Source of the DNA: Calliopum simillimum
Taxonomy: Eukaryota; Arthropoda; Insecta; Diptera; Lauxaniidae
Assembly: GCA_951812925.1 (NCBI GenBank)
Contig: OX638368.1
Coordinates: 125,697,309-125,761,308 of the forward strand
DNA length: 64,000 nucleotides
Reading direction: 5' to 3'
Both the position numbers and the translations under genes were made by a program. This document shows, in pieces, positions 45,420 through 56,282 of this stretch (positions are counted from its first letter, which is position 1; each line of letters starts with the position of its first letter). The notes under the pieces are model-generated. The model was not told the origin of the DNA, made no database searches, and worked only from the letters and a program-made list of their open reading frames with translations.

Positions 45420-45515
45420 ATCAAGGGGAATATTTTGAAAAACAATAAAGCCATTTTCAATTAAAAATGTTTGTTATTATTTGCTATTCCCGAAATATAA
45501 GTAGTGCCTTACGTA

Positions 45516-46960
45516 GTTATTTTAATTTATAATAAATAGTAGGTTTTGCTACCGTATTGCACATGACGGCCGTACTATCCAGGCCATTCAAACCAACTTC
45601 TTATATCGGAATTTGCAAGTATTTCACTTCATGTCTGATATTGAAACCGACTCGGACTAGAGATGACTGCTTTTGCAACTGAACGGGTATTTGAATTTAC
45701 TTTTTTAATGTTTGTAACCAGTTTTTTACTCATTGATCTTTCCTGTTTTGTAAAAAATTACGAGCTGAGTTTAACGATACCAAAAAGTCGGTTTCTGATT
45801 TTTAATAAGATGTTGGGTTTTGAAATTCTTTTATTAGTTGCTCAGTATTGAGCCTAGTGTTGCACCCATATTATAAAACCGATTTCGACTTAGTGCAACT
45901 TTGGACTTTAAGGGTCTTAGCTCTAACCTAACTTTAAAGGTGTACTTTCTATTTTTTTCTATTTACTTAAATCTATCGTATGGAATGGAAGTTTTTTAAA
46001 AGTTTCTTTATACTTCACAATTTAGTTGAAATAAATTCTTTTAAGGTCAAGTTGCATGTTTCGGCATTTCATTAATATTTTTCAAACATCATACTAACAA
46101 GTGCGTGATTAAGTGAGATTTGCATTAGCATTTTTTACACTAATGACTTGAAATGTTGCATGTATTTATTTCTTAATTACGCATAAACTCGTATGTAACT
46201 AGAGCTGTTAGCGCTCCATTAAAATTTCAAAATGTTGCAACAGATCTGTCACGCATGCTCAAAGACAAACTTATTACTAATCAATGATTCATATATAATT
46301 TTTAAGGATCAATTGCAATAAAAATATCTAATTAATTTTTAAGAAAAGTACACGTTAATTACATAGTGCTACAGTGATTTTACACTTTGCATGAGACTTA
46401 GTAGATATTGTAGGTCTGGTCGAGTACTTAACATGCCTGTACTTAAAAATTGTAACACACCCTCAAAAAGCTAAGTATTTTTGGGTGACTTTGTGCGCTT
46501 TAAAATTTGTAGCTCAGTTATTTCTTAACCGACTTTGCGTTTTTTTACTGATTTGGAAAAGAGAATGACCATTTTGAAAATATATATTTTAGTTTAAGTT
46601 TAATGGAAATATTTGGGGAAATTCTAGAGGAAAGTTAGAATTTGAAAAAAAGTTTCCGTTTTTTGCAGTTTGACGCCTTTCTTCAGCAATTCTTTGAAAA
46701 GTAAGGCATATAAATTTTAGTTTATTCATGAAAAATATACAATTTTCAATAAAACCTATCATTATTTATCAAAATGGGTTGAAAATTGTAGAAGTAACGG
46801 TTTTTTTTATACATCTCACTTTATTTGAAACTATAATTTGTATACTAAGTAATATTATGAACTTTAATTTTATTGAACTTTAATTTTATTGAACTAGGAA
46901 AGGAGTATAGAGAATAAAACTTCAGTGCATGCATATGGGCACTTAAGCTACCAGTTTTTC
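45516..46960. other. AT-rich sequence, no gene recognised
   Basis: No exon motif or repeat family assigned. Confidence 0.35.
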
Positions 46961-46964
46961 TGAG

Positions 46965-47275
46965 GGCACATAGCGCAGTCCGTTGATAAATGCACTATGT
47001 AGAGAGATTGACTTCAAAGGTTCCTAGTTCAATCCCGGCCTCAGACAAAAAGTTAAATTTTTCAATTATTTTAAAAATAAATTAAATTAAAAACATAAAT
47101 TGGTCTGATGATGGTTACGTGGCGGTAAACGGAACAAATGTCACCATAGCCATGTTTAGTAGTTTTTTTCCCTTCTCCTAGTTGTCATAATTTTCTAAGT
47201 TGAAAAATGCATGTAATTTTTCATTCTTGCAAAATAATGACTGAAGTTCATAAAATTTATATAATTTTCATATAG
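46965..47275 (+). mobile_element. tRNA-derived SINE
   Basis: A box TAGCGCAGTCCG (46971-46982) and B box AGTTCAATCCC (47026-47036) are 44 bp apart. An AT-rich middle follows, then a body AATTGGTCTGATGATGGTTAC ... CACCATAGCCATG ... GTTGTCATAATTTTC shared with the fold-back SINE at 7811-8264. The tRNA-like head has no intact cloverleaf, so it is a SINE rather than a tRNA gene. No tail or target duplication could be fixed. Confidence 0.7.
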
Positions 47276-47984
47276 TCAACATAAACCATTTTATAATTTT
47301 TTATTAATAAAAAATGCTTTCCGGATCCTTTCCATTTTAAAGATAAGTAGAAAACTCATTTAAAGAAAATTATTTTTTGTGACACCTAGTGAAATTTTCC
47401 GTAGAATATTTCCTTCGAACATTTTAATCTATTATGAACAAGTTTTTAGAAATAGGTGTCAAAAAGACCCATAAAAACAGGACCTAATGGGTTAAGATAA
47501 CCTAAAAAAATATTGCAAGCAAAATTGTACTAAGGATCACTATAACTTGTTTTCATTAAGTCAGTCCTTTTAAACGGCAAAGATTGGGCAGACATTTTTA
47601 TTAGTTAAAAACTATAATTTCACACAAAAAAAAATTTCAACCAATTTTGATAAATGTTAATTAGTTTTATTTAAAATTGTATGTTTTAAATGAATAGATG
47701 AAAATTTATATTTTAAAACTAAAACTTTAATTAATTTTAATTGATTTAAAAATACAATAATTATATATGTACAAAAACGTTTTTCAAAAACTTGTACTAC
47801 ATAAATTTCTACAGTTGTGTAAACTGAATGTAGGGTACATATAACAAAAGCTTCTTAACTTCAAAGTTTACTGACGAAAACGGAAATAGCAAAAAGCGCC
47901 AACATATTGCACTCATGGTTGTTGTCTAATTTTAATTAAGTTTAACGTTTGAATTTAAAAGCTCTAAAGCTTTTTATCTGTGTT
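47276..47984. other. AT-rich sequence, no gene recognised
   Basis: Nothing assignable. Confidence 0.35.
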
Positions 47985-48230
47985 GATTATTTTGCCTGCA
48001 GATGGCTTTTCGGTCTTTTCAAGAACATGGCGCCAAACTTCGCTGTGTGGTTTCCGGAGAGTAGGTATGGTGGGTGGCCCTATTCATTCATATAGCATAA
48101 CTTTATCTCGTTTGCTATGGGCATGGGCATCTGGTTACATTTTAGGCATAATTCGGCTGCAGGGACTGTGTGGACCACCATACCTTAAGTATGCGCCTTA
48201 AGCACTTTCTAACACATACTGCAGGGCTGT
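47985..48230 (-). pseudogene. RTE-like LINE 3' fragment (5 of 5)
   Basis: GTGGTTTCCGGAGAGTAGG, ATCTCGTTTGCTATGGGCAT and CCTTAAGTATGCGCCTTAAG align in order with 35435-35580 of the larger copy (minus-strand coding for the C-terminal block from LRRILKVWWPR to the FRKPHS region). Stops and indels; dead. Confidence 0.7.
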
Positions 48231-48629
48231 TAATGTTTCTTACAAATATCTAAATTGTATTTATAAGCGGGTGATTCTCCGAAAAATTTACCATTCAATG
48301 TCCCGAGGCTGAAAACCAAGTTTAAAGTTCGGTTTTGATATTTTAACTATTTAATAGAGTTGGAAAAAAATTTTTTATATTGAATTGTCATACATAAGTA
48401 GAAGTTAGGCTATATTTGCTCAGTTTTTCTTATTCTAATTCTACATTTTTTAAATATTGAGTAAAAAGAGAACTGAAAATGAAGAGAAAGAGGAGACTGT
48501 TCTTTTTCAGCTTTAGTGGAGTCAATAAAGCCTTTTGACGAAAGTCCTCAAGAACAGCTCCGATTTTTTTTAAAAGAAATTAAATTTTTTTTTTTTTATT
48601 TAAAATCAAAAACATTTTGGAGCGCGGCA

Positions 48630-49284
48630 CAGTGCGGCAAAATCCAAATATCCCAGCCAAAAGTCCAAACAAAATTTTAATTCCGGGAAGTTTTGGTAAG
48701 ATATTTTGAAAAACAATTATCCAGGATATCAGTAACCGAGACAAAAATATGATTTTGACGTATACTTCATAGCTTCAAACGTCAGAACAAAGAAAACTGC
48801 TTGATATCGAAAATTGTGATTAGAATTGTGCCAAATGAAAATCGCTGGACAAATTTTGCTTACTATTTTAAATAATTTTTCGGCTACAACCCTTCCACTC
48901 TGTTTTTTTCTGAATATTTTGGTGTATCACTAACTTTCATAAAAGAAAAAAATAACGGTAAAATTGGCATATTCCTATGAAACCCAAAATTTCTATTAAG
49001 TTCGTTGATCGCCAGAATGCCAAAAACAAGTTGCACTTAGTTCCAGCAATTTTTTGGCATGATTTGATAGATTGAAGTACTGTTTACCATCTCCTTAATT
49101 TTCAGTAAGAGTTACGATCAAAATGGTTTTTAGGTTATATGGGAAGTAGGCGTGTCTGTCGGTCAATTTCGCCCAAATTTAGACATATTGTTAAGGAATC
49201 TTTAGGAATCACGTTCGCCTAGTTTGAAAATTCAATCGTATTTTATTCGACTTATGGCCAGAAAATTGGGATTTTGCCGCACTG
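48630..49284. mobile_element. 655-bp MITE with Tc1-like ends
   Basis: CAGTGCGGCAAAATCC at 48630 is inverted at 49269-49284, and a weaker match continues to CTGGCC/AGCC. TA follows the right end (49285-49286); the left dinucleotide is CA, readable as a mutated TA. No transposase inside, but the phrase GGAAGTAGGCGTGTCTGTCGG (49141) resembles a mini-me-like piece. Confidence 0.65.
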
Positions 49285-49414
49285 TACGCGGTCGGAATTA
49301 TATACCTATATAATTTTTTAAACAATATTTAAGAAACTTATGTATTCATAAGAAAAAAATTAAAAAAAAAAAAAAAATATAAGAAACCAAAATAAAAATT
49401 AACACTTAATAATT

Positions 49415-49495
49415 ATTTGGCAATTCTTAATCTGAATCTGGCATTGGAATTGCTGTATCTTGTATGGTTTCTGAGATATCTTCTCTTTGTATGGG
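49415..49495. repeat. Copy of the 'GAATTGCT' module
   Basis: AATTCTTAATCTGAATCTGG, then CATTGGAATTGCTGTATC and TTGTATGGTTTCTGAGATATC, parallels 23115-23175 and 38405-38460. Confidence 0.5.
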
Positions 49496-49639
49496 GTCTA
49501 AAATGTGTATTTGAAAACTGTTCTCAAGAACGACTAAAGCGATTTTAATGAAACTTTGGAAAAGGATGCGCATTAGTATATCCTAAAGAACGAAATAGAC
49601 TTTGTTTGACTTAGCATATACTTATGCAGAGGCGTGGTA

Positions 49640-51217
49640 TCGCCCTAAACTTTTTATTTAATTTGGTCATATCTTTTGAACCGTATAAGATATTTTGATG
49701 AAATTTGGTACACAACTACTGACTATCAATGCCCTAATGAGAAAAAAATCGGAAAAATCGGAAAAATCGGAAAAGTGCCACGGTCTCGTTTTAACCGTTG
49801 AAAATATTGATTTTCATCAAAAGCTCATATTAAGTAATATTAATATCAAAATATCAAAAATTTTCAATGGTTAAAAATTGGCCGTGTCACTTTCTAGATT
49901 TTGCCCAATTTTTGCTCATTGATACCACTGTTCGACAATTTTGAACATTTTTAAAAATGCATTAGAAAATCCAAAAAATTGTTAAAGTAGACGTTACAAA
50001 AAATACCCGTGTCTCGTGGTTTTTCTCCAGTACGCCACATTTTTTTTTAATCGATTTTTGAAGTTTTTTTATCCACTGTACATGAAAAAACCAAAAATAC
50101 CGCATTCTTGTGTTATGTGTTCAGCAAACTTATGCAGGATATTGCGGAGAATATTTTTGTAGAAAATTTTAACCCTGTTTAACCCCCACATGTGGTTCAT
50201 TTTTGCCTTTTTCTTAAAAAGGTACAAAAATGACACCCACAAGAGGGAAATATTGAGTCAGTATGTACTACAGAAATATTTGCTATAAAATTACACTACT
50301 AGTTTTTAAACACGTAAAGGTCGAAATTTGAGCCCGAAACCAATAAAATCGTTAAAATCAATTAGGACTTTTCACATTGCATATTATTTACATCCCTGAC
50401 GCGCTTACCTTTAGTTTTAAGGATTTTTCGTCTATGGTCACTTTAAGTGAAATCTTTTGAAGGATATTTTTGCAAATTTTTTTTAACCCATTGTCGCTCA
50501 ATTTTAGAAAAAGGGGTCAAAACGACCCATAAAAACAGGATATAATAGGTTAATGTATTCTAGGAAAATTATCCTTGTGTGATTTCGTTAGATCTTGTGA
50601 GAACGAGTTTTATCCAAAATGTAGTTATAGAATTTTATAGTGGGGTGAAATTTGGAAATATTTATTGTTAGAACTGCAACTGATTTTAACGATTTTTTTG
50701 CTTTCGGGATAAAATTTTGCTTTTTTAGTGTTCAGCAACTAGTAGTGAAATTGTATAGCAAATATTTCTGTAGTACATACTGACTCAATATTCCCCTGTT
50801 TTAGTTGTCATTTTTGTACCTTTTTAAGAAAAGGCCAAAAATTACCCACATGTGGGGTTGTACAGGGTTATATTTTATACAAAAATATTCCCCGCAATAT
50901 CCTGGTACACGTGATGTACCTAAAATGTAAGGATCATATAGTTAATTTCATCGATTTGACACAAGAATGCAGTATTTTTGTTTTTTTATGTACAGTGGAT
51001 AAAAAAACTTCAAGAATCGATTAAAAAAAAATGTGACGTGCTGAGAAAAAATCACGAGACACGGGTTTTTTTTTAACGTCTACTTTAAGAATTTTTTGGA
51101 TTTTTTCATGTGTTTTTTTGTGTCGAACGGTGTAGTCAGTAGTTGTGTACCAAATTTCATCAAAATATCTTATACGGTTCAAAAGATATGATCAAATAAA
51201 ATAAAAAGCTTAGGGAG
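49640..51217. repeat. 1.6-kb nested palindrome carrying family Z ends
   Basis: The outer arms (49640-49735 and 51130-51217) mirror around TATCTTTTGAACCGTATAAG, ATATTTTGATG. Inside them the Z fold-back (CACTGTTCGACAATTTTG ... CGAACGGTG) mirrors from about 49945 to 51130 through CCAAAAAATTGTTAAAGTAG, CTCGTGGTTTTTC, CATTCTTGTGTTA and repeated CCCACATGTG.GG phrases. No coding sequence. Confidence 0.75.
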
Positions 51218-51295
51218 GTGCCGCGAACCCGGGCTCCTGGGTTATTTACAAACAGAAGACTTAAGACAACTAGGCTATTGACCTGTATAATGTAC
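51215..51295 (-). repeat. tRNA-derived SINE head (same family as 25415-25500)
   Basis: On the minus strand: A box TAGCCTAGTTGT (complement 51266-51277) and B box GGGTTCGCGG (complement 51221-51230), with the shared lead-in GGTCAATAGCCTAG. Continues directly into the right arm of the palindrome at 49640-51217. Confidence 0.6.
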
Positions 51296-51526
51296 GTTAA
51301 GTCTTACTTTTTCTGATTAAACTGAAAATTTTCGTTTCAGAAACGCTCAGATAAACTATTTTACAAAAACTTTCGGTGTTGCCACCCAGTTTTTTTTTTT
51401 GTTAGTTTTGCTTAAATCATATTTCGGTTCGGTTGCCGTCAAAAATTTTAATTTAGTCAATAAAAGTAAGGTTTAAAAAATCAGAGGATTTTTTTTTTTA
51501 CTTATTTGGTGGCTTTTGAGGGAGCG

Positions 51527-52646
51527 ATATGAAGCACTCCATGCAAAGTGCACCAGCTCAGCATTTTTTTTTTCCGATTTCGCTCAAATTTGGCAATATG
51601 GTAGATCCGGTGTGCAAGAACAACAACCCGTGAGGATTCGGTCTTAGTACCATTTGTTGTTAAAATACAGGATATTGAAGTTGGTGTTTTTAGCCATTTT
51701 CATGAAATGGGTGTTTTTTTCAAAAATTTAAAGCTTACATTAAAGTATGTAAATTGATTAATCTAAGTTACTGGTCCCATTCATTTTGAAGTATTCTTTT
51801 TATAAAAAATATTTCTTGGTGAAAAAATTTTTTTCATCAAAATTTTTTACACTTAAAAATACTTTTGAATTTTTTTTTAAAAAAGCCACCCTTAGATTTT
51901 TTTTTAAAAGTACTTTAAATTAAAGCATAATTTATAAGCTTTAAAATGATGTATGACTCAAGATGGGATGCTTAGAATCGTCCAAGCAATACGTGTGATC
52001 TTTTGGATTTTTTTTGGAAACTTTTTTTTAGAATAATTTTTGAAAATTTTTTTTTAATTTTCCGAAAAATTCCCAAAAAATTTCACACTTATTTCCTTGA
52101 TGATTCTAAGCATTTTATGCCTAGTACACTTTTTTCGTAAGATGCTTTCCTCTTGAGTAAAAAAAGATTTTTGCCTTCCGCGGGCGTTCAAAAGCCAAAA
52201 ACTCCCATTTAGCGTCTGAATCCCATCTTGAGTCAACATAGATTATGCTTAAATTTAAAGTACTTTTAAAAAAATCGAAGTGTGGTTTTTTAAAAAAAAA
52301 TTCAAAAGTATTTTGAAGTGTAAAAAATTTTGATGAAAAAAAGTTTTTTCACCAAGAAATATATTTTTATAAAAAGAACACTTCAAAATGAATGGGACCA
52401 GTAACTTAGATTTATCAATTTACATACTTTAATGTAAGCTATAAATTTTTGAAAAAACACCCTTTTCATGAAAATGACTAAAAACGCCAACTTCAACACC
52501 CTCTATTTTGACAACAAATGGTACTAGGACCAAATCCTCCCGGATTGTTTTTTTTTGCACAGCGGATCTACCATATTGCCAAGTTTGAGCGAAATCGGAG
52601 AAAAAAAAATGTTGAGCTGGTACACTTGGCATGGAGTGCTTCATAT
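51527..52646. repeat. 1.1-kb palindrome with the shared hinge motif
   Basis: TATGAAGCACTCCATGC at the left end is mirrored at the right (to 52646). The arms match through TTTCGCTCAAATTTGGCAATATGG, TGAAATGGGTG, GTTACTGGTCCCATTCATTTTG and TCACCAAGAAAT for about 430 bp. The central 51955-52240 resembles the small fold-back at 4523-4772 and contains the inverted hinge word GCATCTTACGAAAAAAGTGT, ...GGCATAAAATGC (52110-52145). No genes. Confidence 0.8.
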
Positions 52647-53049
52647 AACTTAAATAAAGCAATATATGGATGTGAAACATGCGTGTCCTTGTTTTTATTT
52701 TTTTTTTTTTTAAAAAAGAGAATTAAAAGTGACTTTATATTTTAATATTCTTTGCTTTGATGTTCTCTTGTGTTTCAAGAGTCTTGATAAAATATTGATG
52801 ATGGAAATAATTTTTATTTAGTCTATCGAAAAGTAAATTTTCGCAACAATGCAGACAGACAATGAATATCCCAAAAAAAGTATCTACAAACGAATAAATA
52901 GATATGTATGTGTGTATTGCAAAACAACGAATCAAATTCTACAATTCACTTTCAAGTTCAAAATGTAATGTATAAATATTTTCTAAGGGTTTTTGATTTC
53001 TCGTTCTTAAAGCTACACTGAAGAAAACTAAAATTTAATTTCTCAGTTT

Positions 53050-53300
53050 TGCACACGCGAGAAATTCCAACATCATCTCAAAAACGGTAAAAAATCGTGT
53101 CTTGTGAATTTTCTCCACCCCGTCAGATTTTTTTTAATCGATTTTTGAAATTTTTCATTACACTGTACAAAAACTAATTAATATTATGTTAAATCGACAT
53201 ATTAAACTATAGGACTCTCACATCTGAGGTGTATTTTGTGCTCACTAAACTTATGCGGAACATAACTGCCTCTATTTTTGTAGAAAGCTTTAACCCTTTA
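53050..53300. repeat. Partial family Z arm
   Basis: TTTTTTTTAATCGATTTTTG, ACTGTACAAAAACTAATTAA and TTTGTGCTCACTAAACTTATGC follow the family Z order seen at 50040-50130, with considerable divergence. Confidence 0.5.
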
Positions 53301-53500
53301 CATCCACAAAATATTGAAAATGTTTACACTTTTCTTAAAAACGTACAAAACTGACAACTATACAGGGCACTTGGGGTCACCAATGGCGAGAATTGCATAA
53401 AACTTAAGGAAAATGCGTCAAAAATGTAATAAGCATTAAATGTGAGAAGTCTTAATTCATTTTGAACTTAAGTTAATAACACTAGTCTACAGCCAAAATT

Positions 53501-54685
53501 CCCAGTGAATGCCACTATCCATTTTATATGTAAAATGGGCTGCTGGTTCCGAAAATCGCATTATTTTTTTTCGAGATATCGGTAATTTTCGGTTTTCGGA
53601 CCAACAAAAAAAGATAGTTTCATTTAAATACATACAAATATCTCAAGAACCAATGTTTGTATTCAAACGTATTATATGTCATATTTTTGGTTGGTTTGTT
53701 AGTTTCGGCGAAATAAATTGATTTCTAAAAATAATAACTTTTTTATAATTTTTTGTATCATAGACTATATATTTGTGAAGAAAATAAGATACTACTTAAA
53801 AAAATCCATGGAAAAATGCAAAAGTTGTATACAATCCATTGAAAAGTTACCAAAATGCGTTTTTCCGTATTTTTTTCGTTTTTTTGTAATAAACTGTTCG
53901 ATAATTAAAACTTTTTGTAAAACACATGAGAAAATCCAAAAAATTCTTAAAGTAGGCGTTAAAAAAAAATACCCATGTCTCGTCGTTTTTCTCCAGGACG
54001 TCAGATTTTTTTTAATCGATTTTTGAAGTTTTTTGACCTAAATGTGGGGGGGTCAAAATAACCCACTTGTAAGGGTCTTAGAGGGTTAAAATTTTCATCG
54101 ATTTAACACAAGAATGCGCTATTTTTGTATTTTTCATGTACAGTGGATTAAAAAACTTCAAAAATCGATTAAAAAAAAATCTGACGTGCTGGAGAAAAAC
54201 GACCAGACATGGGTATTTTTTTTTAACGCCTACTTTAAGAATTTTTTGGATTTTCTCATGTGTTTTACAAAAAGTTTTAATTATCGAACAGTTTATTACA
54301 AAAAAACGAAAAAAATACGGAAAAACGCATTTTGGTAACTTTTCAATGAATTGAATACAACTTTTGCATTTTTCCATGGATTTTTTTAAATAGTATCTTA
54401 TTTTCTTCACAAATATATAGTCTATGATACAAAAAATTATAAAAAAGTTATTATTTTTAGAAATCAATTTATTTCGCCGAAACTAACAAACCAACCAAAA
54501 ATATGACATATAATACGTTTGAATACAAACATTGGTTCTTGAGATATTTGTATGTATTTAAATGGAACCATCTTTTTTTGTTGGTCCGAAAACCGAAAAT
54601 TACCGATATCTCGAAAAAAAATAATGCGATTTTCGGAATCAGCAGCCCATTTTATATATAAAATGGATAGTGGCATTGACTGGGA
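53501..54685. repeat. 1.2-kb near-perfect palindrome with mirror-image open frames
   Basis: Left (53501-54027) and right (about 54140-54685) arms are inverted copies at very high identity, with hinge about 54093. The outer part carries TTCGGCGAAATAAATTGATTT; the inner part carries family Z (CACATGAGAAAATCC, TTAAAGTAGGCG, GACGTCAGATTTTTTTTAATC). Each arm has the same two open frames (53509-53721/53718-54026 and, mirrored, 54464-54676/54078-54467). They are Phe/Lys/Ile-rich with no motif, and I do not consider them genes. Confidence 0.85.
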
Positions 54686-54769
54686 GTAATAAAAAAGTTA
54701 TTTTTTCTTGTATAAATCTGTAGTTGATTTTGATTTTTTGTTAATTTTTTCGAAAAAAAAAATGTGTTT

Positions 54770-55066
54770 TTTAGAAATCAATTTATTTCGCCGAAACTAA
54801 CAAACCAACAAAAAAGTGATGTGAATATTATTTGTAGGTAATTTAATTACCTTAAATATGAAATACAATACGTTTGAATACAAACATTAGTTCTTGAGAT
54901 ATTTGTATTTAAATGGAACTATTTTTTTTTTTGGTCCGAAAAACCGAAAATGACCGATATCTCAAAAACGACACGAAATAAAAAAAAAAATAATGTAATT
55001 TTCGGAATCAGCAGCCCATTTTACATATAAAATGAATAATGGCATTCACTGGGGAAAAAATTTTTA
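54770..55066 (-). repeat. Third copy of the palindrome's outer arm
   Basis: ATCAATTTATTTCGCCGAAAC, CGTTTGAATACAAACATTAG, GAAAATGACCGATATCTC and CAGCAGCCCATTTTACATAT repeat the outer arm 54460-54685 in the same orientation, more diverged, with extra bases near 54810-54850. Confidence 0.75.
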
Positions 55067-56282
55067 ATCATTTGTAGACTATTGTAATTTGGGAATTTTT
55101 TAGTTAATATCAAAAAAAAAAAAAAAAAATTAATATGAGTACATATATGAAAAACTTGGTGGGGAAATTTTTCAGATTTAGTCCATTTTTAAAAACAAAA
55201 AATTTGTTTTCGGGGAAAGTTGAAAATTTTCTTCATTTCATTTGAGTATATCAAACATTGCTATTTTTCAAACAAATCGTTTCTCTCGGTGTATTAAAAT
55301 GCTTTATTCGCGTTTTTTTTAACAAACGTTCTCTGTTGTCTGCCCTCGTAAAATATCAATTGAGAATTAAAAGTGAATTTCAAGATAAAAAAATGTAAAT
55401 TTCTAAACTCACTCACTAGGTACCTTAGTTTTCGTATCCGTATTGTCATAAGTCCCTTACGCATGTATCCAATAGCGCATAAACTTTTCTCTTCAACGAC
55501 AAAATGTGAAGAGTAGAATTCAATTGAATACCAAACAAACACAAAAAAATCAAAAGTCCTCGTTTTCCTTTTTTTTTGGATTTGCAATCGGTGCTCAAGT
55601 GAAAAATCCACAGGATTCAACAAAACGCTGTCCTGTCTTTTTGGATGAATCCTTATTACATTCCTTTTTACTTTAAGCTCTGGACATTGTGATGCTTGAG
55701 AGCAGAAACAAAAAAAAAAAAAAAAAAAACGCTATTGCACCTGGCTGAATGGACAAAAAACCAAACATTGAGAGCGTATGAGGGAAGCAATGACATGCGA
55801 GTGCTTTGAATGGGAGGCAATCATTGTTGCATTGAAGCATAAAGGTCTCTTCGGTTATTTGGTCATGAAGCAAACCGTCAAGGATTTTTTTTCTAAATTT
55901 TCCGAAAAAAATGCAAGCTTTTTTTCAGAAGATTAATTTTGCTTTTGCTTTTTTGTTAGCATAGTGTCAGGAGCTTATTTTAGCTTAAAATAACAAAAGC
56001 TGTTTTTTTTTTAGTAACACCCTACACTATTTAAAGCAGTATGTTTAAATTTATCAGGATTTTGAAAGCAAATTGTTGTATATTTTGGTGGGTGATTAAC
56101 GTTACAGTTAAGTTCAAGACACTCCGGATGATAAGAAAGATATTGATATATGTAATTCAAATTCGATTTCAAAGGAAAATATCAGTACCTTCAACAACCA
56201 TATCAGGCTTAATCGCTCAAGATTATCGTCTGTTGGTATATATATCTCTAGATAGAAGACTATGCGTTGATTTTAAAAAAGC
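55067..56282. other. AT-rich sequence, no gene recognised
   Basis: Homopolymer A run at about 55710-55730. Minus frames of 109 (55294-55623) and 66 codons lack motifs. Confidence 0.35.

Larger units (their letters stand above)
43566..45513 (+). mobile_element. Mariner element, TIRs and TA duplication intact, broken by two insertions
   Basis: TA at 43564-43565 and 45514-45515; TIRs GGCACTACTTATATTTCGGGAA at both ends. The transposase starts near 43708 (MRKSTKGFRWIIFHNFRRGL) and continues SLITDEFREGRPKSIVMPQN to 'VHEL', where a fold-back (43949-44266) interrupts it. It resumes DRHVTYCEIEASLHISF, passes EPETKQQSTVWVFQDQLNPT, shifts frame near 44585, then RRIILYHDNASSHTS (second catalytic Asp) and HPPYSPDLAP (third Asp). 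The block with the first Asp ('TGDE') is deleted between VYK and YACEPET. Further small deletions follow RGRST and DLAP. A hAT-type MITE (44962-45419) splits the last codons. The style is closest to the vertumnana/mori-like mariners. Inactive. Confidence 0.9.

Noticed and set aside
46965..47045. Functional tRNA gene
   Set aside because: A and B boxes are present but no cloverleaf pairing; the downstream body is shared with another SINE copy.
53509..54676. Four open frames of 70-129 codons as genes
   Set aside because: They are mirror images in two palindrome arms, extremely Phe/Lys/Ile-rich and without motifs.
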